Source: Ustulina deusta
Lineage: Eukaryota; Ascomycota; Sordariomycetes; Xylariales; Xylariaceae
NCBI GenBank assembly: GCA_023159155.1
Contig: JAJNNX010000008.1
Location: 806,001-870,000 of the forward strand
Direction of reading: 5' to 3'
DNA length: 64,000 nt
This document shows positions 21,999 through 33,069 of this stretch, one piece after another. The notes beneath the pieces were generated by a model. The model did no database searches. It was not told the origin of the DNA and saw only the letters and a program-made list of their open reading frames with translations. The translations under genes were made by a program, and so were the position numbers. Each line of letters begins with the position of its first letter. The stretch's first letter is position 1.

Positions 21999-24900
21999 CC
22001 TGCATTAGACTAGTTCGTTCGTCTTCCGTTTGACAGGCCAAACCGCTGGCCGCATGAATGTCAGCATGGGATACCCTTCTTACGACGCGGCTAATGTCTG
22101 TAAACCAATACAAGACAGTCGCGCGTATTATCTACTCTATCTCAAACTTTCTCGAGGTGTTCAATGGCCAGTCTTGCATCCACATACTGGGGAGACTTCG
22201 ACGTCTTCGTTCCTATCATCCGGGTCGTACTGATAAGGCGAACGAAAACCCAGGTCTACTTTTGACACTCTTCATCCCGCCTCATTCTTCCGTGAACCTG
22301 GTCGACTGTGGTCTAGATCGGCGTTTGTTCGAAAGCCTCAGGCTGCCAACAGATAGTCGCGTGCATTTTACCTCAAGTTTATCAAAGTAACCCGTTAGTC
22401 TAATGTACGACGAGTATTAGTAGTAGCATGCTACGCCACAGATCAATATCAATTACTGGGGCAATTAATTACGTTGCGTCGCTTTGCAGATAACAAACCC
22501 CTATATCATTCCAAATATGAGTTCATCCCTAGTTGGTACATAGTACTTCCAGTAAAATAGGGCTGTGCTACCTATATGGATTACACTGTCATTTCGTGAA
22601 TGCCACCCCAACCCCTGCGAGAACCACCACCAAGCCACTCGGCAAATGTAGGTCTAGGTAGTCCTTGGAAGATCTGACATGAGCGACGAACCTTGATTTT
22701 GGTCAGCGCGGCGGAAGGATTGCGCTTCTGCCGGGGTTACACGCCAGGATTCCGAAGCTGCCGAGGAACCAATACGACGCTAGCTTTGCGTATGCGAAGG
22801 ATTTCGAGGATCACCACGCCGTGCAGCCGAACAGCATTTATGCATGTAATGAAACTCGGCGACCACCGCGGCGACTCTCCCGAGCGCCCTCTTTACACTA
22901 GATCAATGCACAGCTTACGTATGTCGATGGCTGACGAGAGGCGTCAAAGTGTTACGATGAACACCCTGCCTAGGCTGGTCTTGGAAGTCTAGCGATTGTG
23001 GTTTTGAGATGAGCGTATCTGCATCGTCGATAAGCGGGCTGAAGCTCTGGAAATCGGGGCAGTACGTCCGGGTGTGCCTATACTACCTAATATAGAAATA
23101 TCTTGTTACGGATTCAGATGGAGTGCCCATTCCAGCCGGGAGTGAACACACCACTTTTTATTTATTTTAATATTTGTATTTATTTTTCATTTCTTCTCCT
23201 TTTCCAAACCAAGATAAAAGAAAAAAGAAAAGAAAAGTTGAAAAAGAAACAGATACAAGAGCAAGGTCACTGGATGTCGAACGAGACATGACCGATTCCG
23301 CAGTAGATCGCTGCAATACTACCTCTTACCGATGCGCAGGGGGGGTGCATACCGGCAACAGGTGACTTGAATCATCTTGATTCTTAAACACGTTTGAGAT
23401 GTCATAAGAACTCAAAGTAATCACCCCGGCGCTGTTCGCATCCACTACCTAAGCAGAGGCATATACTTGCTCTATCCAGATTGTATTGTTTTGAATTGGG
23501 TTTGAGACATGACTGAAGAGTCCTAGCTGACTTGGATAGAAAGGGCCGAGTTGCTTAGCTTCTCCACGTCAGGCGTGTCAGGGAGGCAATTGATTAGTGT
23601 ATAGAGAACAGGGTAGCAGGCTTATTTCATAGCTTGGACAATATTGTAAACCATTCCCAAAGAACAACAACCATACACATACATCCTCCTATGTGGGATA
23701 ATGTTGGGGAGATATGAAGGATTTACTATCTACCTGGAGTGGTAAATACCTATCGCACTACAATAGATCGTGTTAGAAATGTTTGACTTTTTGTAGTCGA
23801 AGAACAAAGGTGGCATTCTTCAAACACTGCCGGTCTCGGAAGAAATCTGAAGTGAGTAAGATCGGGCGAGTTCATGCTGTACGGACACCGAAACATGGGC
23901 GTCTCAGTAGAGACAAAGCGCATGCAGAGCCGCAAAAGCGGTCGGTATGGGACTTAGTATGCCTTTGATAAAGACTCGGGTACCGAGTGGCGATTCGGTC
24001 AACTGCGACGAAGTCTGACAGTGATTCTTAAGTAGGCATTCTCGATAATTCCAGCCCAGTATAAAATACTCCACGGTGCCCGCATGTCTTGGCTTTCAGA
24101 TAGGTATTATTCTTATCTATTTTCGAAGTTTCGACAATCACATAGGAAGGGCGGTTTTAAATAGGCACCGTGTAACTAGGTACTTACCTGCCAGGCAGGT
24201 ATAGCGTATGGGATGCAGGTACTACCACTAGCAGTACCTACACTGGGTATTTTGTCATGTTAGCGTAAGATGTCGGTAGTGTGTTGCGTACGTAGGCTGT
24301 GTGGTATATTCATTCACTCTTGTCAATTTATTTGGCGATGGTTCGTTCCCATCGAAGCGCGATTCCAAATCATTCACATCCCATCTCGCAAGTGCAGCAT
24401 CAACACTCGAGTAATGCAAATTCCAATCCCTGTAGTTCCTGCCAACAGCCTGCTCACTAGAGAGGAACGGGAAGCCCGCTTTTTAGTGTTCTCCTCCCAC
24501 AGCACTTATAGCGTACGGTAGTGTTATCTCCAGCACCTCGTGAGGCCATTACGGCACAGGATCGCCATACACAGCCCGCTTGGGTCAGGCGTCGTCTGCC
24601 ATCCCAATTGGCGGTTCGCTCGACACTCCGCCATCACAACCCCTTGTCTTCGCTGTTCCAGATTCCAAGCGTCGGATCCGATGCCACTGCGTGCTTAATT
24701 CCCGGCGATGCCTCCCCATCCTCTCCCTCCCAGACCTGACATCGCAGCACCAAGCATGATCGCATAGCGCATAGCATCCGTCCGTGGCATTCCTCGAAAT
24801 CGAAACTGCACAGCACATCCGCCATCGCCTCGGCTGTCCTCTGCCTGGCGTACAGGCCCGAGAGATCAAACACCCGGTCAACCCAGCGCATCTTCGACCG

Positions 24901-25310
24901 ACCCAGACTGTTGCGAGTCGCCACCGAACCCTGTCGCAGATCAAGAAGCCACGGAAACGCGACCCGAGCAGATCTAGGTATCCTGTCGAGGAGCCAAGTC
25001 CAGGCTGTCACCCTCCCCGGCGGCGCCGTCGCGATATCCTCAGATGCGACAAGCCCTCTCTTGACGTCGCCATTGCTGCCCACGGGTTTCCAGACCTTCG
25101 AGCGATACAATACGCCAAAGCCGAAAGAATACCTGCCGTCTAAGTCCACGTCTCCCACATCCCACATCCCGCCAACCCAACTCTGCGTTTGCGACCCGTC
25201 TCGGTGCGTGCCTGTGACCGCATCTCGCCCTGCCGGATTATAGCTAGTCTGGAAAGTCGGACAATTCACCAACGCCAGAGCATCGTGCGAACCCTCGACA
25301 AAAGCCGAGA
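21999..25310. other. 3.3-kb intergenic region, no gene supported
   Basis: Contains an AT-rich purine/pyrimidine-switch tract at about 23155-23255, a perfect 17-bp inverted repeat at 24185-24201, and a moderately GC-rich part from 24500 to 25300 that is open in several frames on both strands but without recognisable domains. The last few hundred bases should be the promoter and leader of the RING gene. Confidence 0.45.
24185..24201. repeat. short perfect inverted repeat TACCTGCC-A-GGCAGGTA
   Basis: Eight paired bases on each side of a single A. The arm ends in TACC/GGTA, again the common intergenic word. It might be a dimeric protein-binding site, but nothing in the sequence identifies one. 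Confidence 0.7.
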
Positions 25311-27087
25311 ATGACGGTGGCGACTCTCACCGCCTTTGTTGCGAAGGCGTGGTTCGTCTTGAGTTTCGCATCCCTTGCCTCCCTAGCGTCTGCTCAAGAT
25401 GATGCCTCCATTACGCCTCAGGATCTCACGGATTACTTCGCCCAGTGGAAGATGACTCTTGTTCTCGAAACTACCGAAATCGCTCAGAGCGCGCCTGTCG
25501 GATTGCTGTACGATGTCGTGCCGCTGACATTGGAGGCTGGGTTTCAACAAACCGACGTATCAAAGGTAGGTATCTGTTCTCTTCAAGTGCCGGCTGCCAT
25601 TCCTGACAATGTGTCACCAGATACCGGATATCAACGGCGACCTCGTCATACTGGACTACTCCAATTTCACCCAAGTCAACTACTCGGGTAAGGTCGTTTT
25701 CCTGTGTTGCGACGGAGCGTCCGATAGCGATTCCAACATGATTTCGCCTGATCGCGTGCTGAATACAATCATGACCAATTCCGCTGCTCCGACCGCCATT
25801 TTACTCTACAGCACGACAAAACCAATCTGTTTTCTGGGCGGCTCACACCTGTCATACCGCCTCATTTGGACGATGGCGAGTCAAGTCGATGCCGCCAAAG
25901 TCCATAGCGTCATCGCAACGACCACGACGGATTCAGTTATGGCCTCAATCACGCCCAGCGCGGCTGCCGTTGAGAGCCAACCGCAGGCCCAACCCGGTGG
26001 CACTTCGGCTATTGCTATGAGCATTCTGTACGCCATTACGGGTCTGATCACTGTTCTCTTTTTGTTCATCATTGGCACCGGAGCTTTGCGCGCACATCGA
26101 AATCCTGAACGATATGGCCCGCGACCAAGCGCCAATGGCAGACCACGCCGGAGTCGTGCGAGAGGGCTTGCTATGGCCATGCTTGAGACTCTGCCCATTG
26201 TCAAATTTGGCGAATCCGATCAAAGAAAGCCAGATGAGGAAAATGCGCTTGGAACTGTTACCGGCGTTGAACCGCAGGCGCCGGATGCTTCGCGGGAGGT
26301 AACGGAAGGTGTATCAAACAACGATGCGGTGCACCGGTCATCTTCTGAAGCAGCCAATAATGCAACCTCACAGCATGAGCCAGAGATCACACCTGTTCCA
26401 ACGAGTTCTACGCCAGATAAGGCAAAGAAAGAGCCTGAGCCCGAAGTAGAACATCTAGGCTGCTCAATTTGCACCGATGATTTTACTGTGGGCGAAGATG
26501 TGCGAGTTTTGCCTTGTGACCACAAATTCCACCCAGCTTGCGTAGACCCCTGGCTAGTGAACGTCTCGGGCACATGCCCTCTGTGGTAAGTGATTCATGC
26601 CGAAATCTATTTTCGATACAAAAAACTAAAATTTTGTAGCCGCCTTGACTTGCGACCACCAGAGGACGTCGAGGGTGAAGAGAACGGTGACACCGCTGCA
26701 ACGCAAGATGCCACGGCCACGGCCGACGGTCATCTAGCTCCGCCAACCGGGACGCATCAAGACCAAGAACCAGAGCCGACCGCAGCCGGTGAGGAAACAC
26801 ATAGACGACGGCGGTCACGGCTGTTTGACTGGAATAGACTCCGTCATGCATCAGTAGACGAGCGTCTTCAAGCCCTACGTCAATATAGGCAATCGCAGCA
26901 AGCTTCAGATCCAGCATCTGGCGCTGCAGACGATGAACGTCGTCATTCCAGATTAACAGACCGACTTCGAGAGAGGTTTCATATTCGGAGCGACTCGCGA
27001 AGTAGTGCTACGACTCCAGAAATCTCGGCTCCAGCTCCTTCGACTAGACAGACGTCGCTTCCACCTGCTTCGACTGCTCAACACTAA
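25311..27087 (+). CDS. PA-TM-RING type membrane protein with C-terminal RING-H2 finger
   Basis: Three exons: 25311-25565, 25621-26585 and 26640-27087, 555 aa; introns of 55 and 54 nt with GTAGGT and GTAAGT donors. A signal peptide (about residues 1-28, ending SLASAQ) precedes a luminal domain to about residue 210 (VIATTTTDSV near its end), which resembles a diverged protease-associated domain. A single membrane helix IAMSILYAITGLITVLFLFII follows at about 215-238, then a basic segment. The RING-H2 finger, about residues 366-410, reads CSIC..CDHKFH..C..TCPLC, with the last cysteine built across the second intron. The tail is Arg/Ser/Asp-rich. Such proteins are endosome/vacuole-membrane ubiquitin ligases that use E2s to tag membrane or cytosolic proteins; the substrate is unknown. 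Confidence 0.87.
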
Positions 27088-29383
27088 GATTATCGTGCCA
27101 GAGCTGGTCCGTCTTCTCCAGGCCACGCAAAAACATTGTTTGTACGAATCATACAAGTACTGCGATTGGAGCTTTAGGTTGCACACCCTTTTCAAGATTC
27201 TTGAGCATTGCAATTCATCGGGTTATGGACTAAGTGGGAGAGAGCATTCACTGCATCGTTAGGCGTTGGGGGGCACATGATCGACCTGTCTTGTGATGAT
27301 GCCATTTTAAGATAGGTTCCTGGGGCTTGGGGACTACCGATCCCTGTTGGGTTTGTTGAGAGACCGCGATACCATTTTTAGGGGATATAGCATGATACAT
27401 AAAAAACACTGGATGGCAGAATATGAGCCAAGCAAACAAGCTGAACTGTAGCATGGCAGTTTGGGACATGAATGTACGTATATATACAGTTTTATGATTC
27501 TCCTTCATCTTATGACCCGAGCTCTCTCTATAGGTATTAGTTGCCAGTTACTTAGTCATTCTAGTTTCATCCGCCCAACCTTAATTCAACGGGTCAGTGA
27601 ACGATGTAACGCTAGGGTCGTAGACTTTACACTCACGGCTATTACCCACGGATATTCAGCTTAGTAAGACGCAGCCGTTTTGGGTTCCTAGCCTTTCGAA
27701 TATGAGCACTTGAGTTATGGACATGTCTTTACTTATATTTTAAATTGTGCCTTACCTCATCTTCTAGCTTAGTGGTGCTTTTACCCTACATTCAGCAAGT
27801 TTGTGACATATACGTGCAGAACAGATTGTTTGTTTAACCCCCCCCCCCCCCCATCACTGACTGCACTCGTAATATAACCCCAAAACTCCTGTTGACACGG
27901 CATCGGTTGGAAAAGTGGGATTACACGTTACTTTTTCTCCCTTGCTCATCTAGGTGCGTGTGAGGCGGCTATTTCCATGACATGGTCTATTTACGAGCTC
28001 TCGGAGCTTGGCGGCTGGCTTAGCTCGTGATGGGAACTCGGGGGGGAGTGTACGGAGAATATCGATATGGCGTCGTCGGGAGTTGGTGGCCAGGCTTAAT
28101 TCATGCACACTTGCACCACCTATCTAGACGCGGGGAGACAGACTATGCCTTGGGGTAAGTCAACGTTCGCGTCCTCGTGCCGTAAATGTAGTTTTGCGTG
28201 GAGAGCAGACAAGGCTGGCTACCTCTAGCGTCGTCTGTATATTTGTCTCATCAAATATTCACCCCCTCATGCATCTTACCTCAAAGATGTTCGGAACTGC
28301 GGCGACAAATGTGATCTATCTCTTTAGCCACACGACGCCGAAAAATTGCCGCTGAATCTAACTTTCATCTCACATCAGGGCTGTGTCTGGTCACTTTGCG
28401 TACATCTCATAGTTAGTTATTTGTCGCCAACTAGATAGATAGACAGACAGATGACTTCAACCTCGAGCTTATAAACTACAATGGATACATGATACTGCCA
28501 CTCCGTATGTTGTATGTAGATGGCATAGATGCATAGGGCGGGCGACCCCTGGTATCCGGAAAATCCAACCCACACGCCTCCATCCACGTCGATATTGCCC
28601 TCAGCAGCTCGCAAATGCTGTTTATCTGATGTCTACTTCACCTTCGAGGATCTGGCTCCTCCACCTTCTGAAGGTGATGCCACGTTTCCCCCCACCCATT
28701 CTCTCTTTCATTTGTTTGAAAACCGGGATCACATCTACCCATAAACCTACGTATCTCACAAGTAGTTGATAGTTACCTAAGCTTTCTCTCCCATATTCCC
28801 ATGTATGTTGCGTTGGTGTGAGTAGCTAATGAGGTGTTTTATACTTCGCTGGTTCCGATTGCCCACGTGTGGTTGGCGGCGCTAGAATAATAACGAGAAT
28901 TTGAGTGAAACAGTTTGCTTGGCCCCTACTGAAATATAGAGTACTATTGGGAATCATGTGAAACAAGAGGTCATTATTTTCTGTTCATCAAGATACCGTC
29001 AGCGTGGAACAGCCAGGACTGTGGGTCACGTAAAAAGTAGCATATGAAATAGATCAGCGATGAAAGCTTGTGAATTGTTGTCCAGTATTTCATGAGCTCG
29101 TAAATATATCCTTTTGTGCTCCGATCGGGAACAGCAATGTTTCCCTTTCCCACCCATGCTTAATGTTTCCTAAAACACAATATGACTGCCAGGTCGTACC
29201 CCATTGGCCAAACACCCGAATGGGGGCGCTGGTAAGATTTCCCAAAAAGATGTGTTCAATCATATAAACTATGTACAAACGAAGTGAAAGTTGGGATTGA
29301 ATACAATATTCCCAATGTAGATCAGGGCTCCCTCCACGGCAGTAGGAAAAGCGAAGATACTATCCATATTCGATCAGACATGC
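27088..29383. other. 2.3-kb intergenic region, no gene seen
   Basis: AT-rich and stop-rich in all frames. A run of 15 C residues lies at 27838-27852. It contains the 3' regions of two converging genes, the RING gene (+) and the GH128 gene (-). No tRNA, repeat family or protein frame was recognised. Confidence 0.5.
27838..27852 (+). repeat. C15 homopolymer
   Basis: Fifteen consecutive C residues, the longest C run in the window. On the other strand it is a G15 run that could form a G-quadruplex-like structure; its exact length is also prone to sequencing error. Confidence 0.8.
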
Positions 29384-30691
29384 TTAAGCGATTCCGGCGT
29401 AGATCTTTCCATAGGAACTGAGCTCAGTAGCCGACGAAAAGAGCTCGCCCACACTAACCATGAAGTACGAGTATTTCTCGACGAAGCTGTATTCGTCAGT
29501 CGCAAGGGCCGCGACAATAGTGCTCATAAAAACATCAATGCTATCACTCTCAGCAGCAAATTCAGTCACCCAGACTGGCTTGCCGTCACAAGCCGTGTTA
29601 ACATCCTTGAGGTGTTTGAGGAAGGAAGTGGCGCCGCTCTCGCCGCCGGGTCCGTACCAATGAGCAGCACAGAAGTCAACCTGGCAATTGCCGTTACAAG
29701 CGCTAAAGAATTGCTTAAGCCAATCAATACCTTGGTTCGCGTTCTCGCTGCTCGAAATAGCCGGGGAACTGATTCGAGCCTTCCCAGCATAGGGGTTCAT
29801 CCACTGGATATGGCCCGAGGCAGCGTCCTGAGGAGACATATTGGCTTGACTCGCAATATCAGGCTCGTTGAAACTCAGCAGGGCACCGGCACCCTTGGAA
29901 ATAGCATTAGCTGCAGCTGCGTCCCAGCCGTTGGAATGGTCAGAAGCCGGAGACCAAAGCATAGGGATGTACGTCACTCCGCTAGGCAAGTTGCTGGCAG
30001 TAGATCCCCAGTTGTAAGCCCAGGACGCCTGCCCACCTAGTGAGAGGAATTCTTGAACGAGGCTTGCATCGTTGAAGGCGAGACCACGCTTTCCGCCACT
30101 GCTTACGACGGCGGTGGTTGTGGGTGCAGGTGCGGCACTCGAGGAAGAGGTAGTAAGGATAGCAGCAGTAGTAACGATGGCAGAGGTAGTAGGAACGGCA
30201 GAGGTAGTAGGGGCGGCAACAGTGGGCTCCTCCACCACAGAAGTAACCTCGGTTGGGGTGCTAACAACGGGAGTGCTCTCAATAGCCGTTGTCGTGGGCT
30301 TGACAGCAGTGATCAGAGTAGTCGGGATCACAGTTGGAGAGACAGCAGATGTAGTTGGATCAACGACTACTACAGGTGTAGAGCTGACCGTTGTGGCACT
30401 GGATTGCTGCTTCGACTGGGTATGAGGTCGATGAACCTTAGTTGAGGTCGAGGTTGAGGTTGAGGCTGAGGCTGAGGTAGAAACGGCAACAGAAGTGGAC
30501 ACAGCGGCAATCGTGGGTTCCTCGCCCTCGGTGACAGTGACGGTCACCCAGTCGGTGACAACAACAGTCTCAGTAGCCGCCCAAACAATTTCCCGCTTGT
30601 CGGCATGCATATGCTGATGGCCGTGACCAGCAGCGACCTCCTTCACCGCGACGGCGGCGCAAAGGGCCATCAAGCTCGTCTTCGAATGCAT
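29384..30691 (-). CDS. secreted GH128 glycoside hydrolase (Asl1-type beta-1,3-glucanase) with Ser/Thr-rich linker
   Basis: Single exon, 435 aa. Residues 1-22 are a signal peptide. A dibasic KR at 32-33 (ADKR-EIV) and another at 201-202 (GGKR-GLAFND) resemble Kex2 cleavage sites. Between them is a Ser/Thr/Val-rich segment (about 60-197), probably heavily O-mannosylated. The catalytic domain, 203-435, has the two GH128 glutamates: Glu276 in LLSFNEPD (acid/base) and Glu377 in VWVTEFA (nucleophile), with HWYGPGG between them. GH128 enzymes hydrolyse beta-1,3-glucan; fungal Asl1 homologues are wall-associated. The Ser/Thr repeats are coded by degenerate GAGGTT/GAGGCT units on the plus strand. The ATG at 30691 supplies the signal peptide. 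Confidence 0.9.
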   Translation of the reverse strand: MHSKTSLMALCAAVAVKEVAAGHGHQHMHADKREIVWAATETVVVTDWVTVTVTEGEEPTIAAVSTSVAVSTSASASTSTSTSTKVHRPHTQSKQQSSATTVSSTPVVVVDPTTSAVSPTVIPTTLITAVKPTTTAIESTPVVSTPTEVTSVVEEPTVAAPTTSAVPTTSAIVTTAAILTTSSSSAAPAPTTTAVVSSGGKRGLAFNDASLVQEFLSLGGQASWAYNWGSTASNLPSGVTYIPMLWSPASDHSNGWDAAAANAISKGAGALLSFNEPDIASQANMSPQDAASGHIQWMNPYAGKARISSPAISSSENANQGIDWLKQFFSACNGNCQVDFCAAHWYGPGGESGATSFLKHLKDVNTACDGKPVWVTEFAAESDSIDVFMSTIVAALATDEYSFVEKYSYFMVSVGELFSSATELSSYGKIYAGIA

Positions 30692-31846
30692 AGTAGATAA
30701 GAGTGGTGTTGGATCGTGGTTAAAAGTACTTGGAGCTTAATGCCTGAAAATCGAAGTTGATATTTCGTAATCCTTGGTTTCTTTGTCTTTCCGGGGTGTG
30801 AAATGAATGTTGCGGTGCCAGCAGTTCGCAAGAGAATGTCGAGACGTATCAAGAGATATCGTCAAGTGAAAAGGAATGGAAGAGATCCAAAAGGTGTCTC
30901 TGCAGCCAACGCTCTGCGTACGTTGTTCAACGGCGATGTGGACGGGAAAAGCAAGCTGTATAAACAAGTCTCTCAAAGACCAGAGAGCAGGATCCGTCAA
31001 GGAGGGAAATTGGCAAGTGGCACAGTTGAACTTTGCAGGGGTGGCTTCTTTATGTGTTGTCTATGTTCTGTCAAGTCTGTCGGAATTGCAGGACAATAAC
31101 AGAGCACAACAAATACAAAGAACACGAAGATGGACGTCTGGCGACCTGATGGAGAAAGGAACGTGGGTGGAAAGCAATCAAAAACCGGATGGCGGTAGAA
31201 GCCAGAAAGGAGAAGAGAATGTACGACGCTGGAGGTCGGATGGGGATACATATAAAAAGGAACGACAGAAGGGCGACGGGGAGGGGTGATAGATTCAAGG
31301 CGGGTTCATCGTGTGCGTGTCTGTGTGTAAGTGACTTGCTGGTGGTGCTGTGGCGGGCGGGTATTGTGGGGCGGCCAGGGGCAGCCAGGGGCAATCAGGG
31401 TCGATCTGACGGCGCGATCTGACGATACAGATGCGTGGAAATGGGTCGAAAGTAGGGAAGAGCTGCGGGTACCTTGCACAATACGACCAGCGCCAGGGAA
31501 CGGCTAGGTCCCAGCCGCCGGGGGAATTGTCGAATTAGCGTCAGCCACCGGGGCTCTCAGAGCGCTCCAGGGCAGGATAGCGCTGGATCAAGCGCGCCAG
31601 TTGTTGGCTGTCAGCTTCAAGTCCGGCTAAAAAAAAAGCAGTTGGCGGGTTTGGCGGGTCAAGTTGCTGGCCCAAGTGGCTGGATGCACAGTAGGTACAC
31701 TAGACTACACTACATAGGTACCAAGGTTAGGGAGCCACTGTAGTACAGTAAAAGCCTGAAACCAGAGATCCTGCATTTTCGTTGGTTGGTTTCCTTACGT
31801 GAAGTGCTTAGCTGCTTCCGCAGAGGCTTGAAGTTGGTGGTTGGAC

Positions 31847-31866
31847 AAAAAAAAAAAAAAAAAAAA
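31847..31866 (+). repeat. A20 homopolymer
   Basis: Twenty consecutive A residues; no retroelement features (target-site duplication, reverse-transcriptase frame) were seen next to it. Confidence 0.8.
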
Positions 31867-33010
31867 GGCCTCCCTATATTCTGGGTCTTGTCAGGGCTGG
31901 GATTTTCGACGGATTAGCAGCGTAAACCCACAAAATACATGGAGGAATAGAGTCAAGTTTCGGAACTTTCTACACCATCTGCTGTACATCAATATCACAA
32001 ACCGATCTCGACCATGGATAACCCAACTGTGTATTAATCACCATCGTCAACCTCGTGTTCACGGAGCCTCAAAAGATGCGCAAACAATACCTTGTGATAT
32101 CAATACCAGCAGCAAATCTTGGGACAAATCCAGGCTAATAGTGATGGCAGCGGTATTGACGATGGTGGATGATGTGATGATGAATGATGATGACGACGCT
32201 GCACAAGCACTTAAGTAGGTAGCTGCATGTTGGCCGGCTTTATTGTCGCTTATATGTACACTAGAGTATATAGTACAGATGCATCCGCGCGGCTCACCTA
32301 TAAGATGTAGGTATCGATCATGGTATGGAACCTCTGGTCAGCACACCGGCGTACCATCCGGCGGCGCATCGCTTCTCAGCTACTCCATGCTGTTCTACCC
32401 TACCTACAGTAGTAGTATACACTACCTCACTAGGTACACACTATGTGCCACTATTCCTGGCCAATCGTTCAGCAGACTGTGCAGTCAACCTGCGGCTCGA
32501 CAGACCACCTGTCCCTGCTTCTGACACCCAACCCCATTCCTCGATCACCGTTCGTATGCAGGTACACTGGTTTTCGCCAGAACTGACCAAGACACCTAGG
32601 ACTTGAGCTGCAAGGAACACGCAGACAAGGACACGAAACAGACGAATCGGACGAACTGTGTGGAGATGTCAGCAAAAGTAATCCTCTCCGAAGAGCGACA
32701 CATAGCATTGTCGCTGAGATCCTCCGCGTCTATTTTTGTACGGCCGGTCCTCTCAGCGACAAACATCAACTCCCAACTCCCCAGTGCGGTAATAAAAACG
32801 ATAAAAGGCATGCATCCGTTTGTTCCTTTCCACGACGCTTTCCAGCCATCGCCTAGCAAATTTTTCTTCTTCTTTAAGAGTCGATGAGCTCAAAATGAAG
32901 ATGTTGTTACAGTCATCAGGCGACGGACACACCATCTCACAGACTTGAACTAAAAACCGGATCTACACTAGTTGCGAGAAGATGTCTGTCTACATTTACA
33001 TGTTTCTACC

Positions 33011-33069
33011 TACCTAGGTATATACACTACCGCGAAAACAAGCTAATCCTGTTCGACATAAGTAGTGTA
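33011..33069. repeat. cluster of intergenic words: TACCTAGGTA plus two TACACTAC octamers
   Basis: Within 59 bp lie the palindrome TACCTAGGTA (33011-33020), TACACTAC (33023-33030) and its reverse complement GTAGTGTA (33062-33069). This is the closest association of the two over-represented words in the window. Function unknown. Confidence 0.7.

Noticed and set aside
24634..25272. 212-codon open frame on the minus strand upstream of the RING gene
   Set aside because: It begins with TTG, not ATG, several other frames are open over the same GC-richer DNA, and no domain or protein-like pattern is visible.
31847..31866. A20 run as the tail of a retroposed sequence
   Set aside because: No reverse-transcriptase frame, internal Pol III boxes or flanking duplication found beside it.
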